Assembly: GCA_949372955.1 (NCBI GenBank)
Contig: CASIAX010000001.1
Coordinates: forward strand, 1-64,000
Source: SGZJ01 sp949372955
GTDB taxonomy: Bacteria; Bacteroidota; Bacteroidia; Flavobacteriales; Flavobacteriaceae
DNA: 64,000 nt
Reading direction: 5' to 3'
Made by a program: the position numbers and the translations under genes. The notes beneath the pieces were generated by a model that was not told the origin of the DNA, searched no databases, and was given only the letters and a program-made list of their open reading frames with translations. Below are positions 34,243-44,888 of the stretch, in pieces. How positions within the stretch are numbered: position 1 is the stretch's first letter; each line of letters starts with the position of its first letter.

Positions 34243-34617
34243 ATGGCAGATTTAAAAGATTTCGCAGAAAAATTAGTAAACTTATCAGTAAAAGACGTAA
34301 CAGAGTTAGCTGGTATTTTAAAAGATGAATATGGTATAGAACCAGCAGCAGCAGCAGTTGTAGCAGCAGGACCAGCAGCCGGAGGCGGTGAAGCTGAGGA
34401 GGCTCAAACTGAATTTGATGTTATTCTTAAGTCAGCAGGTGCTTCTAAATTAGCAGTTGTTAAACTTGTAAAAGAATTAACTGGATTAGGATTGAAAGAT
34501 GCTAAAGAACTTGTTGATGGTGCGCCAGGAGCAATAAAAGAAGGTGTAAGTAAAGATGAGGCTGAAGGTCTTAAAACATCATTAGAAGAAGCTGGAGCTG
34601 AAGTTGAGCTTAAGTAA
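34243..34617 (+). CDS. rplL: 50S ribosomal protein L7/L12
   Basis: 124 residues: N-terminal dimerisation helix, an alanine-rich hinge (EPAAAAVVAAGPAAGGGE) and the C-terminal factor-binding domain (KLAVVKLVKELTGLGLKDAK). It recruits elongation factors to the ribosome. A strong hairpin follows the stop. Confidence 0.97.
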   Translation: MADLKDFAEKLVNLSVKDVTELAGILKDEYGIEPAAAAVVAAGPAAGGGEAEEAQTEFDVILKSAGASKLAVVKLVKELTGLGLKDAKELVDGAPGAIKEGVSKDEAEGLKTSLEEAGAEVELK

Positions 34618-34640
34618 ATTCTATTTAATTACCATTTATA

Positions 34641-34675
34641 GTATAGATTTTAAGATTTTATCTTAAAATCTATAC
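34641..34675 (+). terminator. 15-bp hairpin between rplL and rpoB (attenuator candidate)
   Basis: GTATAGATTTTAAGA (34641-34655) and TCTTAAAATCTATAC (34661-34675) pair perfectly across a 5-base loop. It is in the position of the rplL-rpoB attenuator of other bacteria, where it lowers rpoBC transcription relative to the ribosomal genes. The tail after the stem is only partly T-rich. Confidence 0.7.
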
Positions 34676-34736
34676 CTATTTGTGCATATGTGATATATGT
34701 ACTTTTTTACATTTTATAACTAAACATAGTAGCTAG

Positions 34737-37700
34737 ATGTCAATAAAATTCAACCCACGATTAAGTTTCTCTTCAATTAGTAACCAAATTGAGTATCCTG
34801 ACTTTTTAGATATACAGATTAAGTCATTTCAAGATTTTTTTCAGTTAGAGACCAAGTCTGAAGAAAGAGGAGATGAAGGTTTATACAAGACTTTCATGGA
34901 AAATTTTCCAATTACAGATACAAGAAATCAATTTGTTTTAGAGTTTTTGGATTATTTCGTTGATCCACCTAGATATTCAATTCAAGAGTGTATCGAAAGA
35001 GGTCTAACATATAGCGTCCCTTTGAAAGCTAGATTAAGACTTTATTGTACCGATGAAGAACATGAAGATTTTGAAACTATTGTTCAAGATGTTTATCTTG
35101 GTACTATTCCTTACATGACACCAAGTGGTACTTTCTGTATCAATGGAGCTGAGCGTGTAGTTGTTTCTCAATTACATAGATCTCCAGGAGTATTTTTTGG
35201 ACAATCTTTTCATGCTAATGGTACTAAGTTATATTCTGCTCGTGTTATACCTTTTAAAGGTTCATGGATAGAGTTTGCTACTGATATTAATAGTGTCATG
35301 TATGCATATATAGACAGAAAAAAGAAATTACCCGTAACTACTTTATTCAGAGCTATTGGTTATGAAAGAGATAAAGATATTCTTGAGATTTTTGATTTAG
35401 CAGAAGAAATAAAAGTTTCTAAATCAGGTTTGAAGAAATATCATGGACGTAAACTAGCTGCAAGAGTTTTAAACACTTGGTATGAGGACTTTGTTGATGA
35501 AGATACAGGCGAAGTTGTTTCTATTGAAAGAAATGAAATTGTACTTGATAGAGATACTATTATTGATAATGATAATATAGAGGAAATATTAGAATCTGGA
35601 GCAAAGACTATTTTACTACACAAAATTGTTTCTGATCAAGGAGATTATGCTATTATTCATAACACATTACAAAAGGATCCAACTAACTCAGAAAAAGAAG
35701 CTGTAGAGCATATCTACAGACAATTAAGAAATGCTGAGCCGCCAGATGAAGAAACTGCTAGGGGAATTATTGATAAATTATTTTTTAGTGATCAAAGATA
35801 CAGTCTTGGTGAAGTTGGTAGATATAGAATGAACAAAAAGCTTGGTCTTAATGTAGATATGAGCAAACAAGTTCTTACAAAAGATGATATTATTACTATT
35901 ATCAAATACCTGATTGAATTAATTAATTCTAAGGCAGAAATTGATGATATTGATCATTTGTCTAATAGACGTGTTAGAACTGTTGGAGAACAATTATCTT
36001 CTCAGTTTGGAGTTGGTTTAGCTAGAATGGCAAGAACTATTCGTGAAAGGATGAATGTTAGAGATAACGAAGTATTTACTCCAATTGATTTGATTAACGC
36101 AAAGACATTATCGTCTGTAATAAATTCTTTCTTTGGAACGAATCAGCTTTCTCAATTTATGGATCAAACAAATCCATTAGCTGAAATCACTCATAAAAGA
36201 AGATTGTCTGCCCTAGGACCTGGAGGTCTCTCCAGAGAGCGTGCAGGTTTCGAAGTTAGAGATGTTCATTATACACATTATGGAAGATTATGTCCTATAG
36301 AAACTCCTGAGGGACCGAATATTGGATTAATTTCTTCTTTGAGTGTATTTGCAAAAGTTAATAATATGGGTTTCATTGAAACACCATATAGAAAAGTTAA
36401 TAAAGGGGTCGTAGATTTAAAATCTGAACCTATTTATTTAAGTGCTGAAGAAGAAGAGAATAAATTAATAGCTCAGTCTAACCTAGCAGTAGACAAAAAC
36501 GGAAAGATAATAGAAGATAAAGTTATTGCTCGTCAAGAAGGTGATTTCCCTGTTATAGAGTCTAAGGAAGTTCATTATACAGATGTAGCTCCAAATCAAA
36601 TCTCGTCTATCTCAGCCTCATTAATACCATTTTTAGAGCATGATGATGCTAACAGAGCACTGATGGGATCAAATATGATGCGTCAGGCAGTTCCGTTATT
36701 GCTACCAGAATCTCCAATTGTTGGTACTGGTTTGGAAAAATCTGTTGCCTCTGATTCAAGAGTTTTAATTAATGCAGAAGGCAATGGAGTTGTACAGTAC
36801 GTTGATGCGCAAAAAATTACAATTAAATATAGTAGATCTAAAGAAGAAGCTTTAGTTAATTTTGACAGTGATGTAAAGACTTATTTTTTAACTAAGTTTA
36901 GAAAAACTAATCAAGGTACTTCAGTTAATCTAAAATCAATTGTTTCTAAAGGAGACAAAGTAAAGAAAGATCAAGTCCTTTGTGAAGGTTATGCTACGCA
37001 AAAAGGAGAACTTGCTTTGGGTAGAAATATGAAAGTTGCTTTTATGCCTTGGAAAGGATATAATTTTGAAGATGCAATAGTAATTTCTGAACAAGTAGTG
37101 AGAAATGATGTTTTTACTTCAATTCACATTGATGAATATTCATTAGATGTTAGAGATACAAAACTTGGCAACGAAGAACTTACAAATGATATTCCTAATG
37201 TTTCAGAAGAAGCTACTAAAGATTTAGATGAAAATGGAATGATTAGAGTAGGTGCTGAAATTAAACCTGGTGATATTCTAATTGGTAAAATTACACCCAA
37301 AGGGGAAAGTGACCCTACCCCGGAAGAAAAACTATTAAGAGCAATATTTGGTGATAAAGCTGGTGATGTGAAAGATGCATCGCTAAAGGCTTCTCCATCT
37401 CTTAATGGAGTAGTTATTAATAAAAAACTTTTTTCTAGAGCAGTTAAGGATAAAAGAAAAAGAGCTCAAGATAAAATTGATATCAGAGAATTGGAAGATG
37501 ATTTTGATTTAAAATTTGAAGATTTAAGACAAGTTTTGATTGAAAAATTATTTACTATTCTTTCAGGGAAAACCGCACAGGGTGTTTCCAATGATTTAGG
37601 AGAAGATGTTTTTCCAAAAGGAAAAAAGTTCACCTTAAAAATGTTAAATTCAGTTGATGATTATGCGCATTTGACTATGGGTAAATGGACTATGGACGAT

Positions 37701-38549
37701 CAAGCTAATAAATTAGTTTCAGAATTAATCCATAACTACAAAATCAAGGAAAATGACATGCAAGGTTCATTAAGAAGAGAGAAATTTACGATTTCTGTTG
37801 GAGATGAATTACCAGCTGGTATTATTAAATTGGCTAAAGTTTATATCGCCAAAAAGAGAAAGTTAAAAGTTGGTGATAAAATGGCTGGACGTCACGGAAA
37901 TAAAGGAATTGTTGCTAGAATTGTTAGACAAGAAGATATGCCATTTTTAGAAGATGGGACACCTGTGGATATAGTTTTAAACCCACTTGGAGTACCTTCT
38001 AGAATGAATATTGGTCAGATTTATGAAACTGTTTTAGGGTGGGCTGGTCAAAACCTTGGTAAAAAATATGCTACCCCAATTTTTGATGGTGCTACTATCG
38101 ATCAAATTAATGAGTTAACAGATGAAGCTGGTATCCCTAGGTTCGGTCACACTTATCTTTATGATGGAGGTACTGGAGATCGATTTGATCAACCTGCAAC
38201 TGTAGGAGTAATCTACATGTTAAAACTAGGACATATGGTTGATGACAAAATGCATGCTAGATCTATAGGTCCGTATTCATTAATTACTCAACAACCACTT
38301 GGTGGTAAAGCACAATTTGGTGGTCAAAGGTTTGGAGAGATGGAAGTTTGGGCTTTAGAAGCATACGGAGCGTCAAGTACACTTCGTGAAATTCTAACGG
38401 TCAAATCTGATGATGTTGTCGGAAGAGCCAAAACTTATGAAGCAATCGTAAAAGGAGATCCAATGCCCAAACCTGGTTTACCAGAATCCTTTAATGTGTT
38501 AATGCACGAATTAAAAGGTTTAGGTTTAGATATTAGATTAGAAGAATAA
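34737..38549 (+). CDS. rpoB: DNA-directed RNA polymerase subunit beta
   Basis: 1270 residues, full length with no frame breaks. The rifampicin region FFGTNQLSQFMDQTNPL and HKRRLSALGPGG and the active-site segments KVGDKMAGRHGNKG and DGGTGDRFDQP are intact. Starts at ATG 34737, 61 bases after the hairpin. Confidence 0.98.
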   Translation: MSIKFNPRLSFSSISNQIEYPDFLDIQIKSFQDFFQLETKSEERGDEGLYKTFMENFPITDTRNQFVLEFLDYFVDPPRYSIQECIERGLTYSVPLKARLRLYCTDEEHEDFETIVQDVYLGTIPYMTPSGTFCINGAERVVVSQLHRSPGVFFGQSFHANGTKLYSARVIPFKGSWIEFATDINSVMYAYIDRKKKLPVTTLFRAIGYERDKDILEIFDLAEEIKVSKSGLKKYHGRKLAARVLNTWYEDFVDEDTGEVVSIERNEIVLDRDTIIDNDNIEEILESGAKTILLHKIVSDQGDYAIIHNTLQKDPTNSEKEAVEHIYRQLRNAEPPDEETARGIIDKLFFSDQRYSLGEVGRYRMNKKLGLNVDMSKQVLTKDDIITIIKYLIELINSKAEIDDIDHLSNRRVRTVGEQLSSQFGVGLARMARTIRERMNVRDNEVFTPIDLINAKTLSSVINSFFGTNQLSQFMDQTNPLAEITHKRRLSALGPGGLSRERAGFEVRDVHYTHYGRLCPIETPEGPNIGLISSLSVFAKVNNMGFIETPYRKVNKGVVDLKSEPIYLSAEEEENKLIAQSNLAVDKNGKIIEDKVIARQEGDFPVIESKEVHYTDVAPNQISSISASLIPFLEHDDANRALMGSNMMRQAVPLLLPESPIVGTGLEKSVASDSRVLINAEGNGVVQYVDAQKITIKYSRSKEEALVNFDSDVKTYFLTKFRKTNQGTSVNLKSIVSKGDKVKKDQVLCEGYATQKGELALGRNMKVAFMPWKGYNFEDAIVISEQVVRNDVFTSIHIDEYSLDVRDTKLGNEELTNDIPNVSEEATKDLDENGMIRVGAEIKPGDILIGKITPKGESDPTPEEKLLRAIFGDKAGDVKDASLKASPSLNGVVINKKLFSRAVKDKRKRAQDKIDIRELEDDFDLKFEDLRQVLIEKLFTILSGKTAQGVSNDLGEDVFPKGKKFTLKMLNSVDDYAHLTMGKWTMDDQANKLVSELIHNYKIKENDMQGSLRREKFTISVGDELPAGIIKLAKVYIAKKRKLKVGDKMAGRHGNKGIVARIVRQEDMPFLEDGTPVDIVLNPLGVPSRMNIGQIYETVLGWAGQNLGKKYATPIFDGATIDQINELTDEAGIPRFGHTYLYDGGTGDRFDQPATVGVIYMLKLGHMVDDKMHARSIGPYSLITQQPLGGKAQFGGQRFGEMEVWALEAYGASSTLREILTVKSDDVVGRAKTYEAIVKGDPMPKPGLPESFNVLMHELKGLGLDIRLEE

Positions 38550-38580
38550 TAAAAATATTTTATCATATATACCCATTATT

Positions 38581-41500
38581 ATGGCAAGAAAACAAGATAA
38601 CCCAGTAGTTAAGTTTAATAAAATATCAATAGGTTTAGCTTCACCAGAATCAGTTTTATCTGCTTCAAAAGGAGAAGTTCTAAAACCAGAAACTATTAAT
38701 TACAGAACACATAAACCAGAAAGAGATGGATTGTTTTGTGAAAGAATTTTTGGCCCTGTAAAGGACTTTGAATGCGCTTGTGGTAAATATAAGAGAATTA
38801 GGTATAAAGGAATTGTTTGTGATAGATGTGGTGTAGAAGTCACTGAAAAGAAGGTTCGAAGAGATAGAGTTGGTCACATAAATTTAATAGTTCCTGTAGC
38901 TCATATATGGTATTTCAGATCCCTTCCAAATAAAATTGGTTATTTATTAGGACTCCCTTCAAAAAAACTAGATATGATTATCTATTATGAAAGGTATGTT
39001 GTAATTCAACCAGCTTCTGCTGTCAATGCTGAAGGTGAACCTTTAAAGAAAATGGATTTTCTTTCTGAAGAAGAATATTTAGATATTATAGATGTTTTAC
39101 CGCAAGAAAATCAATACTTAGACGATTCAGATCCTGAAAAGTTTATTGCAAAAATGGGAGCTGAATGTTTAATTGAGTTGTTGTCTAGAATTGATCTAGA
39201 TCAGTTATCATTTGAATTAAGAAACAAAGCTAATACTGAGACTTCTAAACAAAGAAAAACTGAAGCACTAAAAAGACTTCAAGTAGTTGAGTCTTTTAGA
39301 GAAGCTAATTTACATAGAGAGAATTTACCTGAGTGGATGATTATGAAAGCCATCCCTGTGATACCACCAGAGTTAAGACCTTTAGTTCCATTAGATGGAG
39401 GAAGGTTTGCAACTTCGGATTTAAATGATTTATATAGAAGAGTAATAATTAGGAACAACAGGTTAAAAAGACTTGTTGAAATCAAAGCTCCTGAGGTTAT
39501 TTTAAGAAACGAAAAGAGAATGTTGCAAGAGTCTGTCGATTCTTTGTTTGATAATACCAGAAAATCTTCTGCTGTTAAAACTGACTCCAATAGACCTTTA
39601 AAATCTTTATCTGATTCACTAAAAGGAAAACAAGGTAGATTTCGTCAAAACTTATTAGGTAAAAGAGTAGATTATTCTGCTAGGTCAGTAATTGTTGTTG
39701 GTCCAGAATTAAAATTATTTGAGTGTGGTATTCCTAAAAATATGGCAGCTGAATTATATAAGCCTTTTGTAATTAGAAAATTAATTGAAAGAGGTATAGT
39801 TAAAACGGTTAAGTCAGCTAAAAAAATTATTGACAAAAAAGAGCCAGTTGTATGGGATATCTTAGAAAATGTTTTAAAAGGTCATCCAGTTCTTTTAAAT
39901 CGTGCTCCTACATTACACAGGTTAGGGATACAAGCTTTTCAACCTAAATTAATTGAAGGAAAAGCTATTCAATTACACCCGCTTGTTTGTACTGCATTTA
40001 ATGCTGATTTTGATGGAGATCAAATGGCTGTACATTTACCACTTGGACCTGAAGCTATTTTAGAGTCTCAAATGCTAATGTTAGCTTCTCATAATATATT
40101 AAATCCTGCAAATGGATCGCCAGTTACAGTACCATCACAGGATATGGTATTAGGACTGTATTACATGACTAAATTAAAAACTTCAACTAAAAAAGTAAAA
40201 GTAATAGGTGAAGGTTTAGTATTTTATTCTCCAGAAGAAGTTATTATTGCTTACAATGAAAAAAGAGTTGATTTAAATGCATCAATCAAAGTTAAAACTG
40301 ACGACTATAACGATAATAAAGAGTTAGTAAGTCAAATAATTGAAACTACTGTCGGAAGAGTTTTATTTAATGAAAAAGTTCCTGCGGTTGCTGGATATAT
40401 TAATGAAGTTCTTACAAAAAAATCTTTACGTGATATAATTGGAGATATATTAAAAGTAACTAGTGTTCCTGAAACTGCAGCATTCTTAGATGAAATAAAG
40501 ACTCTAGGATATAAATTTGCATTCCAAGGAGGTTTATCCTTCAGTTTAGGAGATATTATTATACCACCAGAGAAGCATACTATGATTGCTAAGGCAAATA
40601 AAGAGGTTGATGCAATTAAAGCTAATTATAATATGGGTTTAATCACAAATAACGAGAGATATAATCAAGTTATTGATATTTGGACTTCAACAAATGCTGA
40701 ATTAACAGAGTTATCAATGAAAAGAATTAGAGAAGACCAACAAGGTTTCAACTCTGTTTATATGATGCTAGATTCAGGTGCGAGGGGTTCTAAAGAACAA
40801 ATTCGTCAGTTAACAGGAATGAGAGGATTGATGGCTAAGCCAAAAAAATCAAATGCTGGAGGAGGAGAGATTATTGAAAACCCAATTTTATCTAACTTTA
40901 AAGAAGGACTTTCAATTTTGGAGTATTTCATATCAACTCATGGTGCTAGAAAAGGTTTAGCAGATACGGCTCTTAAAACAGCTGATGCTGGATATTTAAC
41001 TAGAAGATTAGTTGATGTTGCTCAAGACGTTATCGTTAGTTCTGAAGATTGTGGTACTTTGAGAGGTATTTCTGTTACTGCACTAAAAAAGAATGAAGAA
41101 GTCGTAGAGAAATTAAATGAAAGAATTGTTGGTAGAACATCATTACACGATTTAGTTGATCCTGCTACTGGTACACTTCTAGCATCTGCAGGAGAGCATA
41201 TTTCTGATGAAATAGCAGATAATATTCAAAATTCATCAGTCGAAGCTGTTGATGTTAGATCTGCACTTACTTGCGAAGCTAAAAAAGGTATTTGTACTAA
41301 ATGTTATGGTAGAAACTTAGCTACTGGAAAAATTGTGCAAAGAGGTGAAGCTGTTGGAGTTGTTGCTGCTCAATCGATTGGTGAGCCAGGTACTCAGCTT
41401 ACGTTAAGAACTTTCCATGTTGGTGGAATTGCTGGTAATATTTCTGAAGAGAATAAATTAGTAACTAAATTTGCTGGTAAAGCTGAGATAGAAGATTTTA

Positions 41501-42885
41501 AAACTGTACTTGGTAAAGATGCTGATGGAAATGATGTAAATGTTGTTATTTCAAGAACTTCTGAACTAAAAGTTGTCGATGCGAAAACTGGACTTGTATT
41601 AAGTACTAATAATATTCCATACGGTTCTTTTGTATACATTAAAAATGGACAAAAAGTAAAAGCTGATACATTAGTTTGTCAATGGGATCCTTATAACGGT
41701 GTTATTATTTCTGAATTTGCTGGTAAAGTAAGTTTCGAAAATATTGAGCAAGGAGTCACTTATCAAGTTGAAATTGACGAACAAACTGGTTTTCAAGAAA
41801 AAGTTATTTCAGAATCTAGAAATAAAAAGGTAATACCTACTTTACTTATTAATGATTTAAAGGGAAACACTATAAGATCTTATAATCTTCCAGTTGGAGC
41901 CCACTTGATGATTGATGATGGAGAAGATATTAATATCGGAAAGGTCTTAGTTAAAATTCCTAGAAAATCTGCTAAAGCAGGTGATATAACCGGTGGACTT
42001 CCTAGAGTTACAGAGTTATTTGAAGCTAGAAATCCTTCAAATCCCGCAATTGTTAGTGCTATAGACGGAGTTGTCTCTTTTGGTAAAATTAAAAGAGGTA
42101 ATCGTGAAATAATAGTTGAGTCTAAAAATGGTATTATTAAAAAATATTTAGTGAAGCTTTCAAATCAAATTCTAGTTCAAGAAAATGATTTCATTAAAGC
42201 TGGTATGCCAATGTCAGATGGATCTATTACTCCAAACGATATTTTAAATATTAAAGGACCTTCTGCTGTACAACAATACTTGGTAAATGAAGTTCAAGAA
42301 GTTTATAGATTGCAAGGCGTGAAAATTAATGATAAACATTTTGAGGTTGTTGTTAGACAAATGATGAGAAAAGTTAGAATTCAGGATTCTGGAGATACTA
42401 CATTCTTGGAAGATCAGTTAGCTCATAAATCAGATTTTATACTAGAAAATGATGCTATATTTGGAATGAAAGTAATCGAAGATTCTGGAGAATCTGTAAA
42501 TTTAAAAGCAGGTCAAATTATATCTGCTAGAGATTTAAGAGATGAAAACTCAATTCTTAGAAGAGAGGATAAAAAATTAGTTGTTGCTAGAGATGCAAGT
42601 CCGGCTACTGCTACTCCTATTTTACAAGGAATTACAAGAGCTTCATTACAAACTAAATCATTTATTTCTGCTGCCTCTTTCCAAGAGACTACAAAGGTGT
42701 TAAATGAATCTGCTGTAAATGGAAGAATTGATTATCTAGAAGGTTTAAAAGAAAATGTTATTGTTGGTCATAGAATACCTGCTGGAACTGGATTACGAAA
42801 ATACGAAGATATTATTGTAGGTTCAAAGGAGGAGATTGAAGCACTGACTAAGGCTAAAGAAGAAGAAGAATTAAATATTAATTAG
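38581..42885 (+). CDS. rpoC: DNA-directed RNA polymerase subunit beta'
   Basis: 1434 residues, full length. The zinc ribbon (CACGKYK, VCDRCG), the catalytic NADFDGDQMAVHLP with three Mg-binding aspartates, and the second zinc site (CEAKKGICTKCYG) are present. Start 31 bases after rpoB. Confidence 0.98.
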   Translation: MARKQDNPVVKFNKISIGLASPESVLSASKGEVLKPETINYRTHKPERDGLFCERIFGPVKDFECACGKYKRIRYKGIVCDRCGVEVTEKKVRRDRVGHINLIVPVAHIWYFRSLPNKIGYLLGLPSKKLDMIIYYERYVVIQPASAVNAEGEPLKKMDFLSEEEYLDIIDVLPQENQYLDDSDPEKFIAKMGAECLIELLSRIDLDQLSFELRNKANTETSKQRKTEALKRLQVVESFREANLHRENLPEWMIMKAIPVIPPELRPLVPLDGGRFATSDLNDLYRRVIIRNNRLKRLVEIKAPEVILRNEKRMLQESVDSLFDNTRKSSAVKTDSNRPLKSLSDSLKGKQGRFRQNLLGKRVDYSARSVIVVGPELKLFECGIPKNMAAELYKPFVIRKLIERGIVKTVKSAKKIIDKKEPVVWDILENVLKGHPVLLNRAPTLHRLGIQAFQPKLIEGKAIQLHPLVCTAFNADFDGDQMAVHLPLGPEAILESQMLMLASHNILNPANGSPVTVPSQDMVLGLYYMTKLKTSTKKVKVIGEGLVFYSPEEVIIAYNEKRVDLNASIKVKTDDYNDNKELVSQIIETTVGRVLFNEKVPAVAGYINEVLTKKSLRDIIGDILKVTSVPETAAFLDEIKTLGYKFAFQGGLSFSLGDIIIPPEKHTMIAKANKEVDAIKANYNMGLITNNERYNQVIDIWTSTNAELTELSMKRIREDQQGFNSVYMMLDSGARGSKEQIRQLTGMRGLMAKPKKSNAGGGEIIENPILSNFKEGLSILEYFISTHGARKGLADTALKTADAGYLTRRLVDVAQDVIVSSEDCGTLRGISVTALKKNEEVVEKLNERIVGRTSLHDLVDPATGTLLASAGEHISDEIADNIQNSSVEAVDVRSALTCEAKKGICTKCYGRNLATGKIVQRGEAVGVVAAQSIGEPGTQLTLRTFHVGGIAGNISEENKLVTKFAGKAEIEDFKTVLGKDADGNDVNVVISRTSELKVVDAKTGLVLSTNNIPYGSFVYIKNGQKVKADTLVCQWDPYNGVIISEFAGKVSFENIEQGVTYQVEIDEQTGFQEKVISESRNKKVIPTLLINDLKGNTIRSYNLPVGAHLMIDDGEDINIGKVLVKIPRKSAKAGDITGGLPRVTELFEARNPSNPAIVSAIDGVVSFGKIKRGNREIIVESKNGIIKKYLVKLSNQILVQENDFIKAGMPMSDGSITPNDILNIKGPSAVQQYLVNEVQEVYRLQGVKINDKHFEVVVRQMMRKVRIQDSGDTTFLEDQLAHKSDFILENDAIFGMKVIEDSGESVNLKAGQIISARDLRDENSILRREDKKLVVARDASPATATPILQGITRASLQTKSFISAASFQETTKVLNESAVNGRIDYLEGLKENVIVGHRIPAGTGLRKYEDIIVGSKEEIEALTKAKEEEELNIN

Positions 42886-42897
42886 TTAAAGTCTTTT

Positions 42898-43215
42898 ATG
42901 AGTAATACTGATAAAAAATCAAAATCTAATATAAACATTGAAATAGATGAAAAAGTTGCTGAGGGGACTTACTCCAACTTAGCTATAATTAATCATTCAG
43001 TTTCAGAGTTTGTATTAGATTTTATATGTATTATGCCTGGAACTCCTAAAAACAAGGTTAAATCTAGGATTATAATTACTCCTCAGCATGCCAAACGTTT
43101 GGCAAAGGCTCTACACGATAATATAATAAGGTTCGAAAAGAATCATGGGGAAATAAAAGAAAACCAACAACCTCCAAATGTCCAACTAAATTTTGGACAA
43201 TCTGGTGAAGCTTAA
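42898..43215 (+). CDS. DUF3467 domain-containing protein
   Basis: 105 residues. The family sequence NIEIDEKVAEGTYSNLAIIN and FVLDFICIMPGTPKNKVKSR, then RIIITPQHAKRLAKAL, matches DUF3467, a small conserved protein found after rpoC in many Bacteroidota. Function unknown. It follows rpoC by 12 bases and is likely co-transcribed. Confidence 0.85.
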   Translation: MSNTDKKSKSNINIEIDEKVAEGTYSNLAIINHSVSEFVLDFICIMPGTPKNKVKSRIIITPQHAKRLAKALHDNIIRFEKNHGEIKENQQPPNVQLNFGQSGEA

Positions 43216-43218
43216 TTA

Positions 43219-44778
43219 TTAGAATTCTGACGTATTATGAAACGTAATACTTGGATATTTTTCAACTGTCATATTTAAAGAAAATACTGAATCTGCTAAG
43301 AATACAAGATTATTATTCTTGTCCTTTGCTAAGTAGCGTTGTTTTATTCTCTTAAAATCTAAAAATTCTTTTCCTTTTCTGTCTGCACATTCAACCCAAC
43401 ATGCTTTAAAGACATTTAAATTTTCATAACTACATTTTGCACCATACTCGTGCTCTAGCCTATATTGTATTACTTCATATTGTAATGCTCCAACTGTACC
43501 TATAATTTTTCTACCATTTAAATCTAGTGTAAATAGTTGAGCTACCCCTTCATCCATTAATTGATTAATACCTTTTGATAATTGTTTGCTTTTCATTGGA
43601 TCGGCATTATTAATATATCTAAAATGTTCCGGGGAAAAACTTGGAATACCTTCATAAATCAAATTCTCACCTGAGGTTAATGTATCCCCAATTTTGAAAT
43701 TTCCAGTATCGTGAAGTCCTACAATATCACCAGGATATGATATATCTACAATTTCTTTTTTATCGGCAAAAAATGCATTGGGACTAGAAAATTTCAATTT
43801 TTTTGACAAACGAACATGTAAGTAAGGAGTATTTCTTTTAAACTCACCTGAAACAATTTTAATAAAAGCTAGCCTATCTCTGTGTTTAGGATCCATATTA
43901 GCATGTATTTTAAATACAAAACCAGTGAATGTATCTTCATCAGGACTGACTATTCTAACTGAACTTTCTTTTGGTTGAGGAATTGGGGCTATTTTAACAA
44001 AACATCGTAATAGATCTTCTACTCCAAAGTTATTTAATGCAGAACCGAAAAATACAGGTTGAATATTACTTTTGAGATACTGAATCCTATCAAATTTTGG
44101 GTATACCATCTCAAGAAGTTCTATATTTTCTAAAAATTGATTATGTAAATCTGTACTTATATTTTCTTTTATTTCATCCTTATTAATCAATTTAATGTTA
44201 TCTCCGTCAATCAAAGATACTTTGTTATCAATTGTGTTATATATTCCCGTAAAATCATACCCCATTCCAATTGGAAAACTTAGTGGACAAACCTTTAATT
44301 TTAATTTCTGTTCTATCTCATCTAATAAATCAAATGCATCTTTTCCTTCTCTATCTAGTTTATTAATAAAGACTATGATAGGAATATTTCTCATTTTACA
44401 AACCTCAACCAGCTTCTCTGTTTGCTCTTCAACTCCTTTAGCTACATCTATTACTACAATTACACTATCAACAGCTGTAAGTGTCCTATAAGTATCTTCT
44501 GCAAAGTCTTTGTGACCTGGTGTATCTAATATATTTATCTTTATTCCTTGATATTCAAATGCTAATACTGATGTGGCTACAGAAATACCTCTTTGTCTCT
44601 CAATCTCCATGAAATCACTTGTAGCACCTTTTTTTATTTTGTTGCTTTTTACAGCACCTGCTTCTTGAATTGCACCTCCATAAAGTAATAATTTTTCTGT
44701 AAGAGTTGTTTTACCTGCATCTGGATGAGAAATTATCCCAAAAGTTCTCCTTCTTTTAATTTCTTCATTAAAATTCAT
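43219..44778 (-). CDS. prfC: Peptide chain release factor 3
   Basis: 519 residues. Translational GTPase motifs SHPDAGKTTLTEKL, RGISVATSV, DTPGHKDF and NKLDRE are present, with domain II and the RF3 C-terminus (AVGALQYEV-like GTVGALQYEVIQYRLEHEY). It removes RF1/RF2 from the ribosome after termination. Convergent with the DUF3467 gene, 3 bases between stops. Confidence 0.95.
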   Translation of the reverse strand: MNFNEEIKRRRTFGIISHPDAGKTTLTEKLLLYGGAIQEAGAVKSNKIKKGATSDFMEIERQRGISVATSVLAFEYQGIKINILDTPGHKDFAEDTYRTLTAVDSVIVVIDVAKGVEEQTEKLVEVCKMRNIPIIVFINKLDREGKDAFDLLDEIEQKLKLKVCPLSFPIGMGYDFTGIYNTIDNKVSLIDGDNIKLINKDEIKENISTDLHNQFLENIELLEMVYPKFDRIQYLKSNIQPVFFGSALNNFGVEDLLRCFVKIAPIPQPKESSVRIVSPDEDTFTGFVFKIHANMDPKHRDRLAFIKIVSGEFKRNTPYLHVRLSKKLKFSSPNAFFADKKEIVDISYPGDIVGLHDTGNFKIGDTLTSGENLIYEGIPSFSPEHFRYINNADPMKSKQLSKGINQLMDEGVAQLFTLDLNGRKIIGTVGALQYEVIQYRLEHEYGAKCSYENLNVFKACWVECADRKGKEFLDFKRIKQRYLAKDKNNNLVFLADSVFSLNMTVEKYPSITFHNTSEF

Positions 44779-44888
44779 TACAACAATTTTTTGCTAATAT
44801 AAGTTTATGCTATGACGATTTTATCAAAAAAAAACCTTTTTTTTTAATTTGGATCACTTATTAAATAATTGTTATTATTTTAGCACTC

